From positions 1 through 64,000 of the forward strand of contig DWWT01000065.1 in assembly GCA_019119575.1 (NCBI GenBank): a stretch of 64,000 bases of DNA. Reading direction: 5' to 3'. The stretch is from Candidatus Enterocloster excrementipullorum. GTDB lineage: Bacteria; Bacillota; Clostridia; Lachnospirales; Lachnospiraceae. The position numbers were made by a program, and so were the translations under genes. Positions 43,716 to 51,540 of this stretch are shown here, one piece after another. The notes beneath the pieces are model-generated. The model was not told the origin of the DNA, searched no databases, and was given only the letters and a program-made list of their open reading frames with translations. Position 1 is the first letter of the stretch. Each line of letters starts with the position of its first letter.

Positions 43716-44792
43716 ATGGAACCCTATTACTATACAAAAATGACCAAACCCCAGCAGGCCGCCTACCGGGCCATGGAGCAGGGGATCGCCAGTTTGGCGG
43801 ACAGTTTTCAGGTGCCGCGGCTGGAGAAACAGGAGCTGGGAGAGGTGTTCTTCCGGCTCAGGCTGGATCACCCGGAGATTTTCTGGGCGCCCAGCTTCCG
43901 GTATCAATACTATCCGGACTCGCCCAATCTGATTTTTAAGCCGGAATACCTGTTTGACCGGCCGCGGGTGCGGGAACACCAGAAGGCCATGGCGGCCCGG
44001 GTGGAAAAGCTTGCGCGCCCGGCCAAGGCTCTCTCGCCCCTGGAAAGGGAGCGGTATATCCACGATTTTATCTGCCAGAATGTCCGCTATGATAAGCTGA
44101 AAAAGCCCTACTCCCATGAGATTATCGGCCCTCTGGGACAGGGCGTCGGGGTCTGCGAAGGAATTGCGAAATCCGTGAAGGTGCTCTGCGATGCCCTGGG
44201 AATCTGGTGTATGATCGCGCTCTGCGGAAATAACCCGGAGAAAGGCATCAAATACCGCCATACCTGGAACGTGGTGAATATTGGCGGAACCTATTACCAT
44301 CTGGATGCCACTTTTGACAACAGCCTGGGAAAATGCAGTCTGACCGGAGAAGAAATCCGCTATGATTATTTCAATCTGGACGACAAGAAAATATTCCGGG
44401 ACCATGAGCCGCTGATAGCCCCTGCTCCGGCCTGCACGGACGGGGACCATTTCTACTACAGGGAAAAGAAACTGTCCTTCACAAAGACAGAAGAAGTCTA
44501 TAAGAGGGCGCTCCAGGCGGCAAAAAAAGGGAAAATTTTCACCTTCCACTGGCGGGGCGGGTACCTGACGAAGGAAGTTCTGGCACAGCTTCTGGACATG
44601 CTGGGAAAAGCTGGGCAGGAGCGGGGCAGACGCGCAAAGGTGAGCCTCAACTGGCCTCAGGCCGTGCTCCGGGTGCGCTACGTCCAGGAGGATATTCTCC
44701 CTGCGGAAGTGATTATGGAGGAAGCCAACGAAGGGGAAGAAACGGCCGCCGGAGGGGGCGGGCAGATGGGAGAAAATGGGGGTGTCGGTTAA
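43716..44792 (+). CDS. Transglutaminase-like (protease-fold) protein
   Basis: A 358-residue protein with a transglutaminase core at about residues 105-205. The likely triad is Cys148 in GVGVCEGIAKS, His in YRHTWNVVN and Asp in YHLDATFDN. Bacterial members of this fold are often proteases or cross-linking enzymes of the cell surface, but no signal peptide is visible here, so a cytosolic place is likely. The C-terminal quarter is basic and ends in a Gly/Glu-rich tail overlapping the terminator stem. The substrate is unknown. Confidence 0.82.
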   Translation: MEPYYYTKMTKPQQAAYRAMEQGIASLADSFQVPRLEKQELGEVFFRLRLDHPEIFWAPSFRYQYYPDSPNLIFKPEYLFDRPRVREHQKAMAARVEKLARPAKALSPLERERYIHDFICQNVRYDKLKKPYSHEIIGPLGQGVGVCEGIAKSVKVLCDALGIWCMIALCGNNPEKGIKYRHTWNVVNIGGTYYHLDATFDNSLGKCSLTGEEIRYDYFNLDDKKIFRDHEPLIAPAPACTDGDHFYYREKKLSFTKTEEVYKRALQAAKKGKIFTFHWRGGYLTKEVLAQLLDMLGKAGQERGRRAKVSLNWPQAVLRVRYVQEDILPAEVIMEEANEGEETAAGGGGQMGENGGVG

Positions 44793-44818
44793 AAAACGGT
44801 AGTAACCGACACCCTCTT
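44780..44818 (+). terminator. Terminator between transglutaminase and darG
   Basis: GGGTGTCGGTT (44780-44790) pairs perfectly with AACCGACACCC (44804-44814). The stem covers the transglutaminase stop codon and sits between convergent genes. The T-tract is weak on both strands. Confidence 0.6.
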
Positions 44819-44819
44819 A

Positions 44820-45881
44820 TCAAATATTGCAAAGTTTTTCAGTATGTTTGAAGCTGACACATTCAAAATTTCCACCTGCATTCTTTTGAATGAGCCCGGT
44901 TGTTTCCAGATACCTGATGTATTTTTTTATCTCATCCTCCGAAAAGCGAAGCGCCTTATCCTCTGACCACGTTTTAAATTTCTGAATAATCTGGCTCTCG
45001 GCCTGTTCCGATTCAGACTGTACAAGAAATAATACGGTCGAAATCCCTTCCAGGTTGTGGTCACTCTCAATTTGATTTACATACTGTACAGCCTCTGCCA
45101 CCGCTGGCAGCAGTCTTTCCAGCGTTTTGTCTGTTTTTTCACTGCATATGGTCTTATATGCCATCTGATACGTTGTTTCTGTATCTTTGATCTGATAAAA
45201 TTCCTGATATGCGCCGATATCACGTCCTACGATATCAATTGCATATGCATAAGGCCCATACTTATGCTTCTGAAAAGAAAAATATGACTCACCAGCAAAT
45301 ATATCCATAAAATATGCCGCCTTTTGAAGCCGCAGCTTCGTATGTTTCTTCAGTCCCATCTTCAGCTTCATGATAATCAGACTGGAAGCAGAGAGCTTCG
45401 GGGCAGTCTTGGGCTTCTGTACATAATTGCCGCTCGGCTCATAAATCAGAAATGTGTATTCATCCGCGACCTTTTTCAATTTTTCCTCGATCAGATGTTT
45501 TACCACAGGCCATTGAAGCCCTCCGTTTCCGCACCCTAACGGCGGAATCGCAATCGACGTAACCTGCAGTTCAGGAAGCACTTTCAGCAACTCATCCAAG
45601 CCTGTCTCTATATAACTCAGTTTGGAATTTTCTCTCCATCTGTCTTTTGTGGGAAAATTTATAATTGTAATTCCGTCCTCTACAAACACATGCAAAGTCC
45701 CTGGGTGCAGATTGCCATTTTTGCATGCTTTTACATAGGACTTATTATTTTCAGGAAATTTCATCTTAAATTGATAGGCGATTCCTTTTCCCATATACCC
45801 TTCGCAGTTAACTGTGTTAATTAAACACTCTGCTCCGGACGCAAACATATCTCCTGTTACATATTTAATCAACACAATCAC
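44820..45881 (-). CDS. darG: DarG-like antitoxin: macro-domain DNA ADP-ribosylglycohydrolase
   Basis: A 353-residue protein whose first 150 residues are a macro domain: GDMFASGAECLINTVNCEGYMGKGIAYQF (residues 10-38 region) with the ADP-ribose-binding loops, and IAIPPLGCGNGGLQWPVV near 110. It removes ADP-ribose from thymidine in DNA. From about 170 a DUF4065/SocA-like domain follows (KLRLQKAAYFMDIFAG, then KYGPYAYAID), matching the C-terminal part of DarG proteins that holds the toxin inactive. It lies 7 nt downstream of the DarT gene. AT-richer base use than the flanks suggests acquisition. Confidence 0.88.
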   Translation of the reverse strand: MIVLIKYVTGDMFASGAECLINTVNCEGYMGKGIAYQFKMKFPENNKSYVKACKNGNLHPGTLHVFVEDGITIINFPTKDRWRENSKLSYIETGLDELLKVLPELQVTSIAIPPLGCGNGGLQWPVVKHLIEEKLKKVADEYTFLIYEPSGNYVQKPKTAPKLSASSLIIMKLKMGLKKHTKLRLQKAAYFMDIFAGESYFSFQKHKYGPYAYAIDIVGRDIGAYQEFYQIKDTETTYQMAYKTICSEKTDKTLERLLPAVAEAVQYVNQIESDHNLEGISTVLFLVQSESEQAESQIIQKFKTWSEDKALRFSEDEIKKYIRYLETTGLIQKNAGGNFECVSFKHTEKLCNI

Positions 45882-45888
45882 CTCCCTG

Positions 45889-46482
45889 TCAGAACCACTG
45901 TGGCATTACATTGACAAATGGCGGAGGAAACTCGATCCCGTATGCACGCAGCGTGTTTTCCGCGAATTCCTTTGATTGTTCGGATGGAACATAAAAACAC
46001 TGAAAACAATCTACCGGAATCACTTTTGCACTCAGACATTCTGCCATTTTGGTCTGTTTTGAATCCGGATCAGTTAATCCAACCTTTGCCATGGTATCCC
46101 AGTCAATCCTCTTAAATCCTTCTTCATAATCGTATAGCTGGCAGTCTTCCAATGACAGAGGATGTTTTGGAAGGACTTTAAAGTTATTCCTCCTTGCCAA
46201 TTCCCTGCGGATACAGATATACATCATTTCATCATTTGCATGCTGCTTTTTTACTGCAAGGTCAAATGCAGTATAGGGATGGAAATGAAATGGAATATAT
46301 TCATCCAAACCCAAACGCTCCCGCTTCACAATAATCTCCGGATTTGCTATATCTTCAAATGTTACTGTATTTTCCAGGAGAACTTTCCTTGGAATTAATC
46401 CAAAACGGATAATTGATTCGAGATTTTTCAGTTCGGTCAGATGATACAGCAGCTTGCCTGATTTTACATTCTCTAATCCCAT
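45889..46482 (-). CDS. darT: DarT-like toxin: ssDNA thymidine ADP-ribosyltransferase (DUF4433)
   Basis: A 197-residue ADP-ribosyltransferase that modifies thymidine in single-stranded DNA using NAD+, blocking replication. Motifs are LLYHLTELKNLESIIRFGL (about 11-29), YIPFHFHPYTAFDLAV and the catalytic glutamate in KMAECLSAKVIP near residue 147. The ATG at 46482 has GAGGGAAA just upstream. A second in-frame ATG at 46497 overlaps that site. Toxin-first order before DarG is typical. DarTG systems act as toxin-antitoxin modules and abort phage infection. Confidence 0.88.
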   Translation of the reverse strand: MGLENVKSGKLLYHLTELKNLESIIRFGLIPRKVLLENTVTFEDIANPEIIVKRERLGLDEYIPFHFHPYTAFDLAVKKQHANDEMMYICIRRELARRNNFKVLPKHPLSLEDCQLYDYEEGFKRIDWDTMAKVGLTDPDSKQTKMAECLSAKVIPVDCFQCFYVPSEQSKEFAENTLRAYGIEFPPPFVNVMPQWF

Positions 46483-46584
46483 TCGACTTTCCCTCATAAA
46501 AGTATATCATATTTTCCATAAAGATACATCAATATTTGCCGATTCCTCCGTAAAAAGACGAGTTCAGATCGCCCTGAAATACCA

Positions 46585-47640
46585 TTATTTTTCTATCAAA
46601 TAATTTCTAAAGTTATGTTTCATAACAATACCAAGTTTTACATACTCCACTTCATTTTCCCAGGGAGAGCCGTCGATGTAGTCATAGAGCATCCGGATCG
46701 CTTCCTGCACCTGGAGCTCCGGGGCCTGCCATATGGTGGCAGCCACCAGGCCGCTGTCCAGATAGGGCTCCAGCTCCTCAAATATGTCGCTGGCCACAGC
46801 GGTGATCCTTCCAAGAGAGGCTGTACGCTCCAGGGCCCGGCACATGCTGAGGACATTGGAGGCGCTGTTGCAGTAAATGCCCACGATGTCCGGATGATTC
46901 TTTATCTCCTGCACAAGCGTATCCTCCAGGGACATGGCGCCGCAGGCGTTGCCGATTCCCAGGACAGCCAAATCCGGACGATTTTCCGTGATGTAGCTGT
47001 AGAATCCCAGCGTATTGTCGCGGAGCAGCGCCTGCTGGACATTCCCATTTAAAAAGATAAGCCTTCCCGGATACGGGATCATTTTAGAGAGAAGCTCAGC
47101 GGCCAGCTGTCCGGTTTGTCTTCCGGATGCCCGTACACAGCCAATACGGCAGGAGCCAACTGCATCGGAATCTACGGTTACCACGGGAATACCCTTTTGC
47201 TTAAGGCGCTCAAAGTAAGGATTCAGGGCTTTGTCATCCCAGCAATAGGTGATTACACCATGAATATCCTCCCGCGTCAAAAGTTCTTCAAAGATGGGAA
47301 ATTGGCTTTCGCTGGTCCGCCCGCAGGGGAAACGGATCAGAACGGCATTATAGTCCGCCATATTTTTTTCACAGCGTTCCACGCCCTCCCACATTTTACG
47401 GAAAAATTGGTCATACTGGCGGGAAAGCATAGGGAGAACAATGGCAAGGTTAATTACTCCCCGTTTAAGGCGGGAAGCGGTTGGGTTTATCACATAATGC
47501 AATTCCTCGGTAATGTCCAGGATTCGTTTCCTGGTTGCTTCACTGATGCCCGGCTTTCCGTAAATGGCTTTATGCACGGTTGGCAGCGAAACACCGGCTA
47601 TCTCAGCAATATCTTTAATGGTAGGTTTCGGCGTTCCCAT
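46585..47640 (-). CDS. LacI-family transcriptional regulator
   Basis: A 351-residue repressor: the LacI helix-turn-helix (TIKDIAEIAGVSLPTVHKA, residues 6-24) with hinge SRLKRG, then a periplasmic-binding-protein-like sugar domain (INLAIVLPML, GVITYCWDDKAL, IPVVTVDSDAVG). The ATG at 47640 is used because GAGGAGAT lies 6 nt upstream and an earlier ATG falls inside the ribosome binding site. It is divergent from a sugar-phosphate isomerase/epimerase pair, separated by 275 nt containing matching 11-bp sites, so it most likely controls them. Confidence 0.9.
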   Translation of the reverse strand: MGTPKPTIKDIAEIAGVSLPTVHKAIYGKPGISEATRKRILDITEELHYVINPTASRLKRGVINLAIVLPMLSRQYDQFFRKMWEGVERCEKNMADYNAVLIRFPCGRTSESQFPIFEELLTREDIHGVITYCWDDKALNPYFERLKQKGIPVVTVDSDAVGSCRIGCVRASGRQTGQLAAELLSKMIPYPGRLIFLNGNVQQALLRDNTLGFYSYITENRPDLAVLGIGNACGAMSLEDTLVQEIKNHPDIVGIYCNSASNVLSMCRALERTASLGRITAVASDIFEELEPYLDSGLVAATIWQAPELQVQEAIRMLYDYIDGSPWENEVEYVKLGIVMKHNFRNYLIEK

Positions 47641-47742
47641 AACATATCTCCTCATTTCTTGAATCCTATTTTAAAATAACCGAAGAAAAAAGACAACGCA
47701 ATATTTGATAAAAGAGCAGAGGAAACTTGCTGTTAACATAAA

Positions 47743-47753
47743 ATAAACGATTA
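47743..47753 (+). promoter_or_regulatory. LacI-type operator candidate, upstream copy
   Basis: ATAAACGATTA here recurs exactly at 47886-47896, 143 bp away. TAAWCGWTTA is near-palindromic with the central CG common to LacI-family sites. Two sites could support looping across both promoters. Confidence 0.5.
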
Positions 47754-47839
47754 TCATACAAAAGAACCGTTGATATTCGCTTTTATAAAAAAATATAATA
47801 GAAATTATATTCTATAAAACAAAATAATTCAACATAATA

Positions 47840-47896
47840 TTGACAGAAAAGACAAAACATACTATCATTGAAGGCAAAATATAGGATAAACGATTA
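47840..47896 (+). promoter_or_regulatory. Promoter and operator of the isomerase/epimerase operon
   Basis: TTGACA (47840-47845), a 17-nt spacer and TATCAT (47863-47868) form a strong promoter. The second ATAAACGATTA (47886-47896) follows at about +12 to +22, a repressing position. Confidence 0.7.
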
Positions 47897-47915
47897 CTCA
47901 AAAGGAGGAAAACGT

Positions 47916-48392
47916 ATGAAAGTAGCAATTGCATGTGAGGCATCTTCTTTTCAGTTAAAGGAGCAGGTAAAAAAATACATTATGAATCTTGGCTATGAGG
48001 TGGAGGATGTGGGGCAGCTGTCGGAGGATGAAAATGTCCTGTATTTTGAAGCTGCAGCTAATTTGGCGCGAAAAATTCAAAGCGGCGCGTGCGAGAGGGG
48101 CATTGTTTTCTGCGGCACAGGGGCTGGAGCCAGTCTGATTGCAAACAAATTCAAAGGCGTTTACTGCGTGGCGTGCGAGAGCATATTTACCGCAGAAAAA
48201 ATTTCCTTAATTAATAACGCCAACGTTTTGGCTATGGGAGCAAGGGTTGTAAGTTTTGATATGGGATGTGAGATGGCGGAGCGCTTTTTGGCGGGACAAT
48301 GGTGCGAGGGATTCGCGGAACAGAGGAGAAAGAATAATGAAAGAGGCTTCGAGGTTTTGAAGCAGATTGAAGAGGAGCAGAGATATGATTAA
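47916..48392 (+). CDS. RpiB/LacA/LacB-family sugar-phosphate isomerase
   Basis: A 158-residue isomerase of the RpiB type, interconverting aldose and ketose phosphates (ribose-5-P/ribulose-5-P, or allose-, galactose-6-P and similar). The start IACEASSFQLKEQVKKYI replaces the usual D-H-x-G motif, with Glu-Ala-Ser where Asp-His-Ala is expected. The Cys-containing loop IVFCGTGAGASLIANKF (about 67-83) is intact. AAAGGAGG precedes the ATG at 47916. It overlaps the epimerase gene by 8 nt, so the two act on the same sugar phosphate. The changed N-terminal motif leaves the substrate uncertain. Confidence 0.82.
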   Translation: MKVAIACEASSFQLKEQVKKYIMNLGYEVEDVGQLSEDENVLYFEAAANLARKIQSGACERGIVFCGTGAGASLIANKFKGVYCVACESIFTAEKISLINNANVLAMGARVVSFDMGCEMAERFLAGQWCEGFAEQRRKNNERGFEVLKQIEEEQRYD

Positions 48393-49056
48393 TACGGCTT
48401 CGATTGTGAATATTCCCTATTTACAGCTTCGGGAAGGGTTGAATGAGCTGGTGGAGGGAGGCACAAGGTTTTTTCATATGGATCTGATGGACGGACATTA
48501 TGTGCCGAATCTGTGTTACCCGCTGGATTTGGTGCGTGAAATAAAGGCGGCATATCCGCAGGTTACCGCAGATGTCCATATGATGGTTACAAATCCGATG
48601 GATTATATAGACCGTCTGAAAACTGCCGGAGCGGATTATGTTTCGTTCCATACGGACAGCACATCCTTTGTCCGCCGGACCATTGACACGATTCATAGGG
48701 CGGGCATGAAAGCGGGAATTGTAATTAACCCCTCCCAGCCGGTGGATCATATACTTCCGTATGCAAAGTATGTGGATATGGTTCTTGTGATGGCGGTGGA
48801 ACCTGGCTTCCCCGGTCAGCCATTCTTGGAGGGAACCATGGAACGACTTGAGGAGCTGGCCGATCTGAGAGAAAAATGCGGCAGTCATTTTCTGATTTCC
48901 GTAGATGGAGGTGTGGATCGGGAAAGGTGCGCGTCCTGCCAGAAATTGGGAATCGATATGATTGTGGGGACCCGCCATAATATTTTTCACCAGCCAGACG
49001 GAATTCGGGAGGCGTGCCGGCGGTTCGAAGCGGAATTTGGAGCAGGTGAACAATAA
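48385..49056 (+). CDS. Ribulose-phosphate 3-epimerase family protein
   Basis: A 223-residue TIM barrel of the Rpe/AlsE family. Signatures are HMDLMDGHYVPN (about 30-41), VTADVHMMVTNP with the metal His (60-71), MAVEPGFPGQPF (138-149) and ISVDGGVD (172-179). It inverts carbon 3 of a ketose phosphate. The partner RpiB-like gene and the LacI regulator suggest a dedicated rare-sugar route (allose/allulose-like) rather than the housekeeping pentose pathway. GAGGAG in the upstream gene serves the start. Confidence 0.88.
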   Translation: MINTASIVNIPYLQLREGLNELVEGGTRFFHMDLMDGHYVPNLCYPLDLVREIKAAYPQVTADVHMMVTNPMDYIDRLKTAGADYVSFHTDSTSFVRRTIDTIHRAGMKAGIVINPSQPVDHILPYAKYVDMVLVMAVEPGFPGQPFLEGTMERLEELADLREKCGSHFLISVDGGVDRERCASCQKLGIDMIVGTRHNIFHQPDGIREACRRFEAEFGAGEQ

Positions 49057-49121
49057 TCCATTGAAACCCTGAAATAACACTGTCGCTCTCTGCATTGTAT
49101 CGGCGGACGGCAAAAACGCTC

Positions 49122-49149
49122 TTGACAAATAAGATGTATCCTGTATAAT
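49122..49149 (+). promoter_or_regulatory. Promoter of the structured leader
   Basis: TTGACA (49122-49127), 16-nt spacer, TATAAT (49144-49149): a near-perfect vegetative promoter, starting transcription about 49155, right at the beginning of the folded leader. Confidence 0.8.
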
Positions 49150-49152
49150 GAA

Positions 49153-49307
49153 GGGGCTTGCTCGGAGGGCAGGTCATTCGCAAAGAAATGACAGGCTGGA
49201 TAAGGCACGGACTGAAACGTCCGTATCTTATCCGGCCTTTTTTTGTTGTGAAAGCCCCGGCCGTGCAAGGGTACATGAGCAGGGAGGCCGAGGGGCCGGG
49301 CAAGCCC
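49153..49307 (+). ncRNA. Branched, structured leader RNA; candidate riboswitch/attenuator or small RNA
   Basis: The 5' segment 49154-49165 pairs over 12 bp (one G-U) with 49296-49307, enclosing three hairpins: GTCATT/AATGAC (49173-49192), a long terminator stem (49194-49239), and GCCCCGGCC with GGCC..GGGGC (49254-49296). It begins at a strong promoter and ends 13 nt before the ribosome binding site of the cytidylate-kinase-like gene. A MATE efflux gene is second in the operon, and some guanidine riboswitches (the mepA type) sit before MATE genes, but I cannot match the sequence to that or any other class. An intrinsic terminator in the middle argues for attenuation. Confidence 0.55.
49194..49246 (+). 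terminator. Intrinsic terminator inside the leader
   Basis: GGCTGGATAAG (49194-49204) pairs with CTTATCCGGCC (49229-49239), capped by ACGGAC/GTCCGT and followed by seven T. It ends transcription about 90 nt after the start unless antiterminated. Confidence 0.85.
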
Positions 49308-49335
49308 AAAAAGAGGAGCGAAAGGAGAGCAAAAC

Positions 49336-49782
49336 ATGAACAGGATCATTACCATTGGACGGGAATTCGGAAGCGGCGGCAGGGAGATGGGCCGCCGTCT
49401 GGCCGAAGAATTGGGGATCGCCTATTATGACCAGGAAATTCTGGAGGAAATCGCCAAAAGGACGGATCTTTCCGAAAAATACATTCACGGAATGGTGGAG
49501 AAACGGCCTTCTTTTTCCTTCCCTATCCATGTGGGGCGCAGTTTCCGCTGCATGCAGAACGGCCAGTGGGAGCTGAATTTGGCGGTTTTCCGGGAACAGT
49601 CAGCGATCATCACGGACATGGCCAATACCTCGGACTGCGTGATTGTAGGGCGGTGTGCGGATTATATTTTGGCGCAGATGCATCCGATGCGAATCTTTGT
49701 GCATGCGGATATGGACAGCAGGCTGCGGCGCTGCCGGAGAAAGGCCGCAGGAGATGAAAATTTGGAGGTTGAGACATCATGA
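49336..49782 (+). pseudogene. Cytidylate-kinase-like protein, 3'-truncated
   Basis: 148 residues of a cytidylate-kinase-like family protein that normally has about 200. The P-loop region IGREFGSGGREMGRRLAEEL, the CMP-site-like VIVGRCADYIL and the lid start VHADMDSRLRRCRRKA are present. The chain then ends in an out-of-place tail (GDENLEVETS) just where the lid arginines and C-terminal helices should follow. The MATE gene starts inside its last codons with a ribosome binding site supplied by the same bases, suggesting a deletion joined the two. AAAGGAGAG precedes the ATG. Activity is doubtful. Confidence 0.65.
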
Positions 49783-50680
49783 ATTACAGAGAATTATTTT
49801 CAAAAACCCCGGCGGTAAAGCTGTTCTTTCTGGCGGCTATTCCGGGCTCCGTAGGCATGCTGGCCTCCGCCCTGTACCAGACCATCGACGGCGTTCTGGT
49901 GGGACGGATACTGGCGGGGGACGCTTTTGCGGCTCTGAACCTGGCTATGCCGCTTGTAATCATTAACTTTTCGCTTGCGGATCTGATCGGCGTGGGATCT
50001 GCCGTGCCGATCTCGGTTCGGCTGGGCGAAAAAAAGGAGGCGGAAGCCAACAGCATATTTACCAGCGCCTGCCTTATGATTGTGGTGACAGGCCTGCTGC
50101 TGGGGCTGGCTATTTTCTTTTCCGCGCCCACGCTGATCCGGCTCATGGGAGCAGAGGGGCAGCTGGCTGAGCTGGCAGTTCAGTATCTGCGCGTGTACAG
50201 CCGCTGCTCTACGGAATGTGCGATTCCCTGCAGCCGGCCGTGGGCTACAACTGGGGCGCCGGAAACATGAAAAGAGTGCGGGATATTGAACGCTGCTGCT
50301 TTACAGCCGGGGCTGTTTTGTCTATCGCATCGGCGGTGGTGATTTTCTGCTTCCCGTCCCAGATTACGGGACTGTTCCTGCAGAATGCGGACAGCGGGGT
50401 GGTGGAGCTGGCGGTTCCTGCCTTGAAGCTCTTCAGCTTTGCCTACCTGATCCGCTGGTTCTCATTTGCCACCCAGAGCTATATGTCTGCGGTGGAAAAA
50501 CCAGTGCCCGCTATGATGCTGTCCGTAGGCATAGCCATTGTATTCCCGCTGGCGGTTATCATCCTCCTGTGGCCCCTCGGACTTACAGGCCTGTGGCTGA
50601 ATGTCCCGGGAGCTTCCCTGCTGGCGGCGGTACTTGCCTTTGTTGTTCTGCGGCGGTTTAACCGCAGTCAGCCCGAATAA
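49779..50680 (+). pseudogene. MATE family efflux transporter, internally deleted and frameshifted
   Basis: About 300 codons remain of a MATE transporter of about 450. The first frame (49779 to about 50207) holds helices 1-4 (LASALYQTIDGVLVGRILAG, LADLIGVGSAVPIS). A second frame, entered at about 50207, starts LYGMCDSLQPAVGYNWGAG and runs to 50680 with the last helices. Some 150-200 residues in the middle are lost and the join is out of frame. It cannot make a complete 12-helix exporter. These genes normally pump cationic drugs with Na+ or H+. Confidence 0.85.
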
Positions 50681-50774
50681 TTTATAATTGCGCAGGGAGC
50701 TGAAATTGGGTATAATGGGAGCATAGCGCGGCCGTTTTGTACGGTCCATCAATGAATTAGGAGAGCCAATTTAC

Positions 50775-51539
50775 ATGAAACATTTTAACATCGCAATTGA
50801 CGGGCCCGCCGGAGCGGGAAAGAGCACCATCGCCAGGAGGGCAGCGGGGCAGCTGGGATTTGTGTATGTGGACACCGGGGCCATGTACCGGGCGATGGCC
50901 CTGTATTTTCTGAGGAAGGGGATCAACCCTGCGGATGAGGAGGCAGTGAGCCGAACCTGCAGTGAGGCGGAGGTGTCCATCCGCTACCAGGACGGCGCCC
51001 AGCAGGTGCTGTTAAACGGAGAGGATGTTTCCGGACAGATACGCACCGAGGAAGTGGGAAAGACCGCCTCGGTGGTTTCCGCTTACATGCCGGTGCGGGA
51101 AAAGCTGACGGAGCTTCAGAAGGAACTGGCTGCCAGGGAGAATGTGATTATGGACGGACGGGACATCGGCACCTGCGTGCTTCCCCAGGCCCCTGCCAAG
51201 ATTTACCTGACGGCCTCTGTGGAGGTGCGGGCGCTGCGGCGTTTCAGGGAGCTTACGGAAAAGGGAGAGGCCTGCGATCTGGAGGAGATAAAGAAGGACA
51301 TCGCGAACCGGGACTGGAAGGACATGCATCGGGAACATGCGCCTTTAAAACAGGCGGAGGACGCGGTGGTGGTGGACAGCTCCCAGATGACCATTGACCA
51401 GGTGGTGGAGGCAATCCTTGCCGTGGCAAAGGAGAAGGGGCTGAAAATTGCCGGGGACTGCGAGGCTGCAGGTGCAGCCTGTGAGGAAGCGGACAGCGGG
51501 GCTTCGGATGCGGTTCGGTCCGAGGATTCGGAGGCATGA
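50775..51539 (+). CDS. cmk: Cytidylate kinase
   Basis: Phosphorylates CMP and dCMP with ATP. At 254 residues it is slightly longer than usual (about 220-230), owing to an acidic, Ala-rich C-terminal tail after residue 225. The P-loop GPAGAGKST (10-18), VDTGAMYRAMALYF (about 32-45), the DGRDIGTCVLPQA motif (near 127-139) and the lid RRFRELTEKG are intact. The next gene starts 1 nt after its stop, the common clostridial cmk-ispH/rpsA arrangement. Confidence 0.95.
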   Translation: MKHFNIAIDGPAGAGKSTIARRAAGQLGFVYVDTGAMYRAMALYFLRKGINPADEEAVSRTCSEAEVSIRYQDGAQQVLLNGEDVSGQIRTEEVGKTASVVSAYMPVREKLTELQKELAARENVIMDGRDIGTCVLPQAPAKIYLTASVEVRALRRFRELTEKGEACDLEEIKKDIANRDWKDMHREHAPLKQAEDAVVVDSSQMTIDQVVEAILAVAKEKGLKIAGDCEAAGAACEEADSGASDAVRSEDSEA

Positions 51540-51540
51540 C

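Noticed and set aside
49153..49307. 6S RNA or SRP RNA
   Set aside because: No long single hairpin with central bubble and no SRP tetraloop helix. An internal T-tailed terminator and four-way layout fit neither.
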